Source of the DNA: Elephas maximus indicus
Taxonomy: Eukaryota; Chordata; Mammalia; Proboscidea; Elephantidae
Length of the DNA: 64,000 nucleotides
Assembly: GCF_024166365.1 (NCBI RefSeq)
Contig: NC_064831.1
Location: forward strand, 54,313,768 to 54,377,767
Reading direction: 5' to 3'
The notes beneath the pieces were generated by a model. That model was given only the letters and a program-made list of their open reading frames with translations. It was not told where the DNA came from and searched no databases. The number at the start of each line of letters is the position of its first letter. Position 1 is the stretch's first letter. The translations under genes were made by a program, and so were the position numbers. This document shows positions 32,301 to 44,300 of this stretch, one piece after another.

Positions 32301-35300
32301 ATATGTTATTGGTCTTGCTTCGCTTAGATTTTTAGGACTCTATGCTACCATTCTGAAGTTCAGTTCTACATGAACCCTGAGAAAATATTTACGATGCATG
32401 AAGAAGACATTTATGGTTAGTGGACAGCCAGAATCCAATAAAGGACTCTTTCTTGGGCAGGGTGTCTCTTGCCCAGAGAATAGCACAAAGGCTTTCAAAA
32501 ATCACTAACGATATCTAGTGTCTAGAAGCTCCCATATTCAGGAGTATATTTTTTCCTCATTTCCTCCTTAGGCAGAAAGAGACAGGTCTTCCAGAATGCA
32601 ATAATTACTCATTCTGGTCAAAATAAAGTTTTAAGGAAATAAGTTTATCCAAGACCTTTGAACTGGCTCCCAACTTAAAATCGCGGGAGCTGGTTTATGA
32701 GGATTGTTGGGAAGGGACAGAGCTGAACACTGATGCACAGAAAGATACATCTTGATCTTATATTGATGAAAAGTTAGAACAGGGTAAAATTAAGAGCCTT
32801 TTTTTGGTATCAACTGTCATGATCTGTCTTCTCTTTAAAAAGCTAGAGGAAGAAGAGCACGAGGACCAGTTTGATTTGACAGTCGGTATAACTGACCCTG
32901 AGAAGATAGGTAAGTGTTCTTGGGATTCCTTGTGATGTCAGGTTCTAGCTGTGAAAAGCGTAGTAAGCTGCTTTGTGGATGGTTAGCTCCATAGCTGAGC
33001 TAGCCAATGTGAATGAAGTATTTCATTACCATTCCTGTAAATTATACCTCTTCCTGTGCTTCTAAGGCCAGAAACAGCAGTTACCCAGTACTTCATTTAG
33101 GCTCTTGTTGGCTTTAAGAGGAAACCTAGGTGGCGTAGTGGTTAAGAGCTACAGCTGCTAACCAAAGGGTCCGCAGTTCGAATCCCCCAGGCGCTTCTTG
33201 GAAACTTTATGGGGCAGTTCTACTCTGTCCTATAGGGGCGCTATGAGTCAGAATCGACAGCACTAGGTTTGGTTTTTTGGCTTCAAGAAGAAAAATCAAA
33301 GACATCAAGCACTACAAGAATCCCTTTTCAAAAACCTAAATGTTGCCTTCTCCCATAGAGTTGGTGAGAGCATTTTATCCCCTTTTGAGATCATAAATTC
33401 CATTTAAGCACCTTAAAAACACATGTTCTAAAATTTTGGGATGCTGAACTTGTTTTTCTCTCAGAAGTTTGAAGCTCTTGTTATGTGTCATTTATCATGT
33501 ACTCTCGATACGTTGATGAGGTGAGAAAGTCTACGTCTCTCTTCATAGATAAGAAACCAAAGAGCCTAGGTGGAATTTTGGTCAAATTGAAACTACATCT
33601 TCAGAAAAGAACAATGCTTAACTTTGGCTAGACCTTGGATTTTCAGGATAGCCTTCCCCTGTCCCAAGCATATGAGGGTTATTAGTAAGCAGGAAACAGT
33701 AGGCCTCAACTTTCCTTGTTCCGGGTATTGATCCTTACAGAGGAGGCTGTGCAGAGCTTTGTCCTCCTAAAGAGAGGTGGTGTTTGTACAGTTAAGAGGA
33801 AACATTGTAATTCCCAACCCCCTCTCTGTTCTGAACTCAGAATAGGAATTTATGAAGTCAAATTAGACTTTATGCCAAAATAGTTTTTCATTAAGCTGTT
33901 GAATTTTTACTTTTCCTAGACTCTTGCACTAGCTATTTATAAGCATCTTACACAGTTCCCTCATCTAACAGTTGGGGAAACTGAGGACCAAACAATGAAG
34001 TAGCTTTCCTGTTCAGCACAACGAGGTTCATGGTAGAGCCTGGACCAGAACTTTGGGTTTGTGTCTACGATTTTCACTTGCCTCTCTGATGCTGATTTTC
34101 AGCTAGCTATTAGCTGCTTGAAATCCTTGGTGGAATAAGACTGGTTATAAATAACTAATTCTGATTGCTTTAGCATTTAACAAGTCATAATGTTCGAACC
34201 AGGAGAGATGATGATTAAAACATCCCATGAATCAGATTTATTTAAACAGAATTCATTCTTAGGTGATACGCTTTCATCCCCTTTCACCATAGTCTAGATT
34301 TCTAGTCATGTAGATACCAGGAAACCAGCTCCTTAAAGCCTTTTCATAATCAAGGCCTGATCTTTATAGGAACACCTTCTGTTTTTGTGGGCTGTTTATT
34401 CAACATGTGCTTCTCTTTCCCACACACATCAGATAGGTTCAACTATTTCTTTCAGGATATTCTTTTTGGAGTCTTGGTAATTTGAATATGCCATCTTTTA
34501 CTCTCTGAATTTGGGAAATTATGTAAACTTTAAGACTGCTATATTAACACATTTTCAGATCTGGTGTGCTCTGTGCGCACATATAAGTATGTTCATTTTC
34601 ACACACCCTTCCAGTAAAGCAGCTGGCAGACAGTCAGTGCCTGAAGATCCTGATTTGCATATTAAGTTGTTTGCACTTGGACTTTCCCAAAATTGCAGGC
34701 ACTACATTATGGGATTGACCTTATTTCTTCTTTCCCTTTTTTTTTTAATTGCAGTAAATATATATTTAAAAATCATTTGCCAAGAATTGACCTTTTGGAC
34801 ATTGGAATATGACTATTGGAAACCCTGGTGGTGTAGTGGTTAAGTGCTACGGCTGCTAACCAAAGGGTCGGCAGTTCAAATCCGCCAGGCGCTCCTTGGA
34901 AACTCTATGGGGCGGTTCTACTCTGTCCTATAGGGTCACTATGAGTCGGAATCGACTCGACGGCACTGGGTTTGGTTTTTGGATTGTACTGTGAATGAAA
35001 TTTTGAATACTTTTTCTATAAATTCACATTTTTTTTCCTGTCATCAGTGGTAAGCATCCTTAGTAATATTTGGCAATGTAGCGTAAGTGGTTTAGAAGAA
35101 AACTAAAGGGGGTAGTCAGTGTAGTTTCTAAAACTTAGCTGTTTTATACAGAGCTTTTTGGTAGGGGCTGGGGAGGTAGAGAAGGCAAGCCCCCTGTTCG
35201 GTATAACCTCCAGCTTCTCTGCGTACTTTGTAAAAGCAGTTATTTCCAGTCATTTCATTGAAACCAGCTGTAATATTTGACCCTCTTGACCCAGTATTGC

Positions 35301-38300
35301 AGCTTTCCTTACCCTTTTCCCCAGGTCTAGTTCGAGCTTAAGCTTAAGCAGCTAGTAATTGTTGACGAGGTTTTTGTGTTTGGTGTGGGGAGGACTCAGG
35401 GTAGGGAGTAAGGGAACCAAACCCCCGTGAAGCACATAGCCTAGCACTGGAGCTGTGGGGGTCTAGATCCCCAGATATGCCTTCTCAGTGTTCAATCATT
35501 GGTACCTTAACCTTCCTCCCCAAGTGGTCTAGGTCAGGAGACTCCCACAGAGAAAAACAGTTGTATGAATCCCAAATTATTTAACAGGTAAAGGCTTTTC
35601 CAGAAAAACAATTCCTCAGGAAAGGGAGAATGTGTGGCATTAGGCAGCAAAAGCGCCCCCTGCCAGGCCCTTTGCTCTGGGTAAGCATGCTAGGTCACAG
35701 AAGTCAGTGTCTCCCAGCACCAATGCAAGAGACTGTGATGATGTTTCTAAAAGAGCAAACTGAGCCCAGAGTCCGCCTAGGGTGGAACTACTTGTTTCCT
35801 TTGACATCAGTTGCTTCCTTCCCCTCCTCTGCTTTATACAGCAAGAGAATTGTTTGGTTTTGGACAGATGTGTGTAATCAGCCCAAATACTGGCGTGGTA
35901 ACAACTGATGGATTGTCAGTGTCCAGCGCTGCTTTGTGGAGGGTATAAATGGAGCCTGGCTTTGGAACAGGGGACTGACTTTCTTGTCCAACTTGAAATT
36001 GGGGCCCAGCCAGCATCCGTGGGGGCATGATATGTACCACAGAGGCAAGTAGGAACTGGATTCTCAGATGGCGTGTAAAACTCAGAGATGAAACAAGTAT
36101 CCCTTCTTGTACAGGACTCCTATGGTGCGTGATTCCTGGTTTAATGTTAGCTAGATTAACACTCCTTTGGTCTACACAATAATCCTCTCCTGCTTTCTTC
36201 TCCCACAGGGGATGGTATGAATGCCTACGTAGCCTACAAAGTTACAACACAGGTGAGTCCAGGTGACCCTGTTGATGACCACCTTAAAAGGCTTGGGTAC
36301 TCACACCAAGAAGGTCATCCTTCAGATTAACTCTGGGTCTCTCTTTAGTTTCTTTGCCAACATCTTCCTTCACGTTCACTCAGGATGGACCAGCCTCCAT
36401 CCCTTTCATGATCTCATCCAGATACTCTAGACTAAGCCTTTCCGGTTTTCTTCCAAATAGCTAACACTTCTGTGCGCAACTTAGTAAGTGTTATTACGAC
36501 GTGCAGTGTCTCTGATATAGCCCCGTCCCACTTAAGAACTATGGCTTAGAGCTAGTTTGGTAGATTGCTCCAAACTAAGAGTGATCACCTGTTTAAAAAT
36601 TCTCAGTTCTTCTGAGGTTTCATCTATGGAGCATCTTTTAATATTTCCCCTAACCTTTGCCTCTCCAGGCTGGTCTTCCTCATTTATATAATACGAATGC
36701 ATACAAAATTTAGAAAACATCATATGTAAGATACAAAGCATAATGAAATGGAGCCCTGAACTTACCACCAGCCTTAAGGTCAGCACCATTGAATCTACCT
36801 GTATGCTTCTCCCCATCACATCCTCTGCCTCTTACTTAGATGCAGCCACTCTCCTGAGTTCTCTCCCATTGCCTTTATTAAAGGTCTTCACATAGGTATC
36901 TCTAAGCAGCATATTTATTTTGCTTTGTTTTTGAGTTTCATAAAAATGCTATGCTGAAAAAAATGTGCCTTCTTCACTTAGCGTTGTTTCTCAGACCCAC
37001 CTGTGTTGTGAGCAGTTGTGGTTAGTCCATTGTATGAATATACCATAATGTACTTATTAATTTTCCTGTTCTGAACATTTGGCTTGTTTCCAGTCTTTGC
37101 AGTTATGAACCAGGAACATTCTCGCACATGTCTGCTAGTGCCCACATGGAAGAGTTTCTCTAGGGTGTGTAACCAGGAGTCCTTCTTGGGTCATAGGTAG
37201 TGCAGATGTTGAAATTCATAAGAAATGAAAACCATTTTCCAAAGTCTTTGTACCAGTTTATGCATCCATTGAGAGTATGTAAAAGTTTCCATTGATTGAC
37301 TTCTTTGCCAACACTTGGTGAGGCTAAGTTCCTTAAATTTTGCCTATCTGGTGAGTATAAAATGATCTCATTATGATTTAGGCCTAGCCTTTTTTACTAG
37401 AAGTCTCCTTTGTATTGTCTGTCTACTGCTTGCTGGTATGCCTCCTTTGAGTTCCAGCTCCTCTGACACTAGAGGTTAAAGTGTCTACAGCTGTGACATT
37501 TCATCTCCTCTCCCCTTAGAAGCACTGTTTACACTGTCTTTTCTCTAGTTTGGCTGCTCTAATTCCAGCAGCTTATACCCTTAATAAGTCAGTACAGGAT
37601 GAATGGGTTTTCGGTGACCATAAAGTTCTCGCATTAAGCTAGAATTCGACGTGTTTCCTTAGAGCAGGAGTTCTTAATCTGAGGATGAAATTGTATTTGA
37701 ATTTAATCGGTTTCCTTTGTAATCCTGTCTTTATTTTATGCATTTAAAATCATTCTGAGAAGGGCTCCCTAGGCTTCCCCAGGCTGCCAAGGGGGACTAT
37801 AGCTCAAAAAAGTTTAAGAACTCTGCCTTGGAGAGAGTTATTTGCCAAGTAGCTAAAGGGCAGGAATCTGGGAGATGTATTCCTGTGATGTCAGCCTGAT
37901 GGCTTTCAAGATACTGATTCATCCCAATTTGGAATGAATTTGCCTTGTGTTTTTTCTGTCCCCAAGACGAGCTTACCAATGTTCAGAAGTAAACAGTTTG
38001 CAGTGAAAAGAAGATTTAGTGACTTTCTGGGTCTTTATGAGAAGCTCTCAGAGAAACACTCTCAGAATGGCTTCATTGTTCCTCCTCCGCCTGAGAAGAG
38101 CCTAATAGGTAAGACTGTGGTCTTTAATTCCACTTGGATTTTTTCTTTTACCTTCTTTCTTCCTTTAATATAATTACTGCTTAGTGATGAGACTATTTCT
38201 ATTAACTGTAAAATCTTGTGGTTAGGAGAAAAAAAGATATATCCAGTGTTTTCCTATACATGACTTGAGGTCTAGAGAAATAGTATATTTTGACATGTTC

Positions 38301-41300
38301 TGTTTCCACAGATGCAGTCAGGGGCTCTGGTTTCAGCCTCCAGAGTGTTTTGTTAGTTTGTTCTTTTTAATTGGTATCCAGGAGTCTTAAATGACTGCTG
38401 TTCCCTTCAGACTGAAATGTACTGAATTGTATGGGATGAATGGGAGACCTTTCTATCTCCATCAGTTGATGTCTTGTTCACTTCTGCTCAGAGTCCCACA
38501 GCACAGATGTATCTCATGCAAATTCCAAAGTTCAGAACCTTCAGCACATAAACTAGTTAACGAATGACTCTCATGTAAAAAACCTTTTGTTCATGCTTGC
38601 TCATGACGTAGAAGTGGCCTTACGTTCTGTTTTGCTTTGTCAGTTTTTTTTTTTTTTAATTGTTGCAAATATGTACACAACAAAACATCTGCCAATTCAA
38701 CATTTTTTTTTTTACATGTACAATTCAGTGACATTGATTACATTCATCATGTAGTGCAACCATCACCACTATCACTGTTTCCAAAGTATTCCATCCCCAT
38801 TAACAGAAACCTAGCGTCCCCTGAACAATGACTCTCCTTTACCTACTCCTTCCTGCCCCTGGTGACCACTGATAAACTTTGGTTTATTTGCCTATTCTAG
38901 ATATTTTAAATAAGTGGGGTTATGCAATATTTGTCTTTTTATGACTGATTTATTTCACTCAGCATAGTATTTTCAAGGTTCATCCACGTTATAGCATATA
39001 TCAGGACTTTATTTCTCTTTATGGCGGAATAATTTCTATTGTCTGTCAGTTTGTCATACTGTGGAAGCTTGTGTGTTGCTGTGATGCTGGAAGGTATGCC
39101 ACCGGTATTCATGGCAAATAGGTTTCAGCTGAGTTTCCAGACTAAGATAGACTAGGAAGAAGGACCCAGTGGTCTAATTCTAAAAAGAATTAGCCAGTGT
39201 AAACCTTATGAATAGCAGTGGAACATTGTCTGATATAGTGCCAGAAGATGAGCCTCTCAGGTTGGAAGGCACTCAAAATACGACTGGGGAAGAGCTGCCT
39301 CCTCAAAGTAGGGTCAACCTTAATGATGTGGATGGAGTCAAGCTTTCGGGACCTTCATTTGTTGATGTGGCATGACTCAAAATGAGAAGAAACAACTGCA
39401 TACATCCATTAATAATTGGAATGTGGAATGTATGAAGTATGGAACTAGGAAAACTAGAAATCATCAAAAATAAAATGGAATGCATAAGCATCAATATCCT
39501 AGGCATTGGTGAGCTAAAATGGACTGGTATTGGCCATTTTGAATCAGATAGCCATGTGGTCTACTATGCCAGGAATGACAAATTGAAGAGGAATGGTGTT
39601 GCATTCATCATCAAAAAGAACATTTCTGGATCCTGAAGTACAGTGCTGTCAGTGATAGGATAATAGCCATACACCTACAAGGAAGACCAGTTAATATGAC
39701 TATTATTCCAATTTATGCACCAACCACTAAGGCCAAAGATGAAGAAATTGAAGATTTTTACCCATTTCTGCAGTCTGAAATTGGTTGAACATACAATCGG
39801 GATGCACTGATAATTACTGGTGATTGGAATGCGAAAGTTGGAAACAAGGAAGAAGGATAAGTAGTTGGAAAATACGGCCTTGGTGATAGAAATGATGCCA
39901 GATTGCATGATATAATTTTCCAAGACCAATGACTTCTGCATTACAAGTACCCTTTTTCACCAACATAAACAGTGACTGTACACATAGACCTCCCCAGATG
40001 GAATACACAGGAATCAAATCAACTACATCTGTGGAAAGAGACAATGGAAAAGCTCAATATCATCAGTCAGAACAAGGCCAGGGGCCAGCTGCGGAACAGA
40101 CCATCAGTTGCTTGTATGCACGTTCAAGTTGAAACCGAAGAAAATTAGAACAAGTCCACGAGAGCCAAAATACAACCTTGAGTATAGCCCACCTAAATTT
40201 AGAGACTGTCTTAAGAATAGATTTGATGCATTGAACACTAGTGACCGAAGACCAGACGAGTTGTGGAATGATGTCAAGGACATCATACATGAAGAAAGCA
40301 AGAGGTCACTAAAAAGACAGAAAAAAAACAGAAAAGACCAAAATGCATGTCAGAAAAGACTCTGAAACTTGCTCTTGAACATCAAGTAGCTAAAGCGAAA
40401 GGAAGAAATGATGAAGTCAAAGAGCTGAACAGAATATTTGAAAGGGACGCTCAAGAAGACAAAGTGAAGTATTATCATGACATGTGCAAAGACCTGGAGA
40501 TAGAAAACCAAAAGGAGAGAACATGCTCAGCATTTCTCAAGCTGAAAGAACTGAAGAAAAAATTCAAGCCTCGAGTTGCAATATTGAAGGATTCTACGGG
40601 GAAAATATTAAATGACACGAGAATCATCAAAAGAAGATGAAAGGAATACACAGAGCCATTATATCAAAAAGAATTGGTCGACATTCAACTATTTCAAGAG
40701 GTAGCATATGATCAGGAACCGACGGTACTGAAGGAAGAAGTCCAAGCTGCATTGAGGGCATAGTGAAAAACAAGGCTCCAGGAATTGAGAGAACACCAAC
40801 TGAAATGTTTCAACAAACAGATGCAGCACTGGAAGTGCTCGCTTGTCTATGCCAAGAAATTTGGAAGACAGCTACCTGACCAACAGACTGGAAGAGATCC
40901 ATATTTATGCCTATTCCCGAGAAAGATGATCCACCCGAATACAGAAATAGTCAAACAATATCATTAATATCACATGCAAGTAAAATTTTGCTGAAGATCA
41001 TTCAAAAGTGGCTGTAGCAATATATCAACAGGGAACTGTCAGAAATTCAAGCTGGATTCAGAAGAGGTCGTGGAACCAGGGATCTCATTGCTGATGTCGG
41101 ATGGATCCTGCTGAAAGCAGAGAATGCCAGAAAGATGTTTACCTGTGTTTTATTGACTATGCAAAGGCATTCAACTGTGTGGGTCATAACAAATTATGGA
41201 TAACATAGCAAAGAATGGGAATTCTGGAACATTTAATTGTGCTCATCAGGAACCTGTACATAGATCGAAAGGCAGTCATTCAAACAGAACAAGGGGATAC

Positions 41301-44300
41301 TGCGTGTTTTAAAATCAAGAAAGGTATGAATCAGGGCCATATCCTTTCACCATACCTATTCAATCTGTATGCTTAGCAAATAACCCGAGAAGCTAGGCTA
41401 AATGAAGAACAGGGCATCAGTATTGGAGGAAGACTCATTAACAATCTGCATTATGCAGATGACACAACCTTGCTCGCTGGGAGGGAAGAGAATTTGAAAC
41501 ACTTACTGATGAAGATCAAAGATTATAGCCTTCAGTATGGATTACACGTCAACATAAAACAAAAATCCTCACAACTGGACCAATAAGCAACATCATGATG
41601 AACAAGAAAAGATTGAAGCTGTGAAGGATTTCATTTTGCTTGAATCCACAATAAACATGGTAGCAACAGTCAAGAAATCAAAAGACTCATTGCATTGGGC
41701 AAATCTGATGCAAAAGACCTCTTTAAAGTGTTGAAAAGCAAAGGGGTCACCTTGAAGACCAAGGTGCTCCTGACCCAAGCCATGGTGTCTTCAGTTGCCT
41801 CATAAGCGTGTGAAAGCCGGATGATGAATAAGGAAGGCCAAAGAAGAATTAACACCTTTGGATTGTGGTGTTGGTGAAGAATATTGGATATACCATGGAC
41901 TGCCAAAAGAATGAAAAAATCTGTCCTGGAAAAAGTACAACCAGAATGCTCCTTAGAAACAAGGATGGTGAGACTACATCTCACATACTTTGGACATGTG
42001 ATTAGGAGGGATCAGTTCCTGGAGAAGGATATCATGCTTGGTAAAGTAGAGGGTCAGTGAAAAAGAGGAAGACCCTCAGCAAGATGGATTGACACAGTGG
42101 TTGAAACAATGGGCTTAAGAATAACAATGATTGTGAGAATGGCGCAGGACTGGGCAGTGTTTCATTCTCTTGTACATAGGGTTGCTATGAGTCAGAACCA
42201 ACTGAATGTCACCTGACCACAACAATTTCCATTGTATGTATATACCATATTTTCTTTATCCATTCATCTGTTGATGGACCTTTAGATTGTTTCCGCCTTT
42301 GGGCTATTGTGCTGCAATGAACATTGGTATACAAGTTTCCGTTTGCATTCTTGCTTTCAGTTCCCTTGTGTATGTACCTAGGAGTGGAATTGCTGAGTCA
42401 TATGGTAGTTCCATATTTAACTTTTTGAGGAATTCACGGTGGCTGTACCATTTTGTATTCCCACCAGCAATGGATGAGAGTTCTAAGTTCTTCACATCCT
42501 CTCCAACACTTGTTATTTTCCATTTTTTTTTTCTTCATATCGTAGTAGTAGTGAAGTGGTTATCTTATTGTGGTTTTGATTTGCATCTCCCTAATAGCTA
42601 ATGAGGAACCCTGCTGGTGCAGTGGTTAAGAGCTCAGTTGCTGAGCAAAAGGTTGGCAGTTCAAATCCACCAGCCATTCCTTGGAAACCCTATGGGGCAG
42701 TTCTTCTCTGTCCTGTGGGGTTGCAATGAGTTGGAATCCACTAGATGGCAACAGGTTTTTTTTTTTTTTAATGGCTGATGATGTTGAGCACTTTGTCACG
42801 TGCTTGTTGAACATTTGTATATCTTCTTTGGTGAAGTGTCTATTCAAGTCTTGTACGCAGTTTTTGATAGGGTAGGTTGTGCTTTCTAGTACTGCCCTTG
42901 TTGCCTTTTTTTTTTTAATGCAGATTTATCATTTTCATGATTTATGGTGATTTTTGTTTTTTTAAATTCCATTCCAGGAATGACAAAAGTGAAAGTTGGG
43001 AAGGAAGATTCTTCTTCTGCAGAATTTCTTGAAAAACGAAGGGCTGCTCTAGAAAGGTAAGTGTCATAAGCGACAGCCATTTCCCTGACTAACAGGAGAA
43101 CAAGTGAGACGCTGAAGCCAAGCCTTCATTTTGAGCTGTTCACTGGAGTCAGTGGAGATACAGCTCTGCTGCCTCTTCCTGAGTCCTTGACCTCGCACCT
43201 CAGGAACAGGTCACCTTTTTTTTTCTTTCCTCGTCTTGAGTGAGCAGACAATCATATTCTCCTCCTTAGTCACGTATGAATGACTCTGTGATCTCCCTCT
43301 GACCAGTCATTTTTCTGTCCCCTTTTGGAAATGTGAAGAACATGAACTTGAATGTGGTTCCAAGCAATGCCTTATCTGAGGGCATTTTAAAGTAATGAAA
43401 ACATAGTGCTCCCACCAGGACTGTGTGACGTCCACAACCTCGCAGAGCCAGATTAACTGACCAGACGCTAACTGTTCACCTTTCAGGTATCTTCAGAGGA
43501 TTGTGAATCATCCGACCATGTTACAGGACCCTGATGTCAGGGAGTTCTTGGAAAAAGAAGAGGTTAGTATTGTACTAACTGAATTTCTTAATTTTTATTT
43601 GCTCCTAGTGAAATGAAACTAGTTCATTCAACAAATATTTGAGCACTTAACATGTTCATAGCCTAGCACAGACTATATCCTAGTTTCATGAGCCCTCAAG
43701 TGTAATAAGTGTCTTTCAGCCTTTGAATTGAAAGAAGCCCCTTGCCAAAAAAGAAAAACAAAAAAACTGGTTGTAGAGATCAAACTGCAACCTAGTTTTG
43801 TGTTACTGCATCAACACAGTGATCCATTTAGCAAGTCCTTGGCATGTCTTTCATAGGTTACTGCTTGGCTCAAATTGAATGCCTATTTTTGTGCCAGGAG
43901 CTGAGGGGCACTGGTTAAAAACCAATTACCACAGACCATAGAACTGCCATGTAGCAAAAGCGTTTATTAAAGTGGACAGTCTTTTTTACAGGCTATGCGT
44001 AGGCTATTCATGATTGTGAAAAACTGGAGACCGCCCAAATGCTAACAATTGAGGATTTAAGTAAAATATATCAATACAACAAATACTTTATTCTTACCAT
44101 AAACAAAAAGTATACAGAAATGATTGTACTTGCAAGCATATAGTGAAAGAATTATAAAAAGCAAAACATAAAACAGCGTATAGATAGAGCTATAGAAACA
44201 TGCAAGTCACTAAGAATCAAAAGAAATGAAATAAAACAAGGCTTTTATCTCAGGAAAGAAAACTAAAAGGAAGTAAGTGACAGGGTAGGTCTGTCATTTT

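Larger units (their letters stand above)
32910..36208 (+). other. SNX1: SNX1 intron 4
   Basis: Contains AfroSINEs at 33121-33277 and 34818-34979 and a possible MIR relic at 33900-34070. The rest (33300-33880, 34080-34800, 34985-36200) is unique-looking intronic DNA with no recognised element. Confidence 0.7.
38642..42890 (-). mobile_element. Antisense L1 3' fragment hosting the RTE and a SINE
   Basis: The poly-T at 38642 is the reversed poly-A end. Recognisable L1 words include CTCAGCATAGTATTTTCAAGGTTCATCC, split over 38960-38990, TTATCCATTCATCTGTTGATGG after the RTE, and the ORF2 C-terminal peptide near 42630-42850 on the minus strand ([15 protein letters not shown]). L1 segments are 38642-39040, 42226-42604 and 42770-42890. 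Confidence 0.85.
38109..42977 (+). other. SNX1: SNX1 intron 6, filled by nested retrotransposons
   Basis: From 38642 to about 42890 the intron is one antisense L1 3' fragment, interrupted by a 3.2-kb RTE (39041-42225) and an AfroSINE (42605-42769). Only about 530 bp at the start and 90 bp at the end are non-repeat. Confidence 0.85.
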
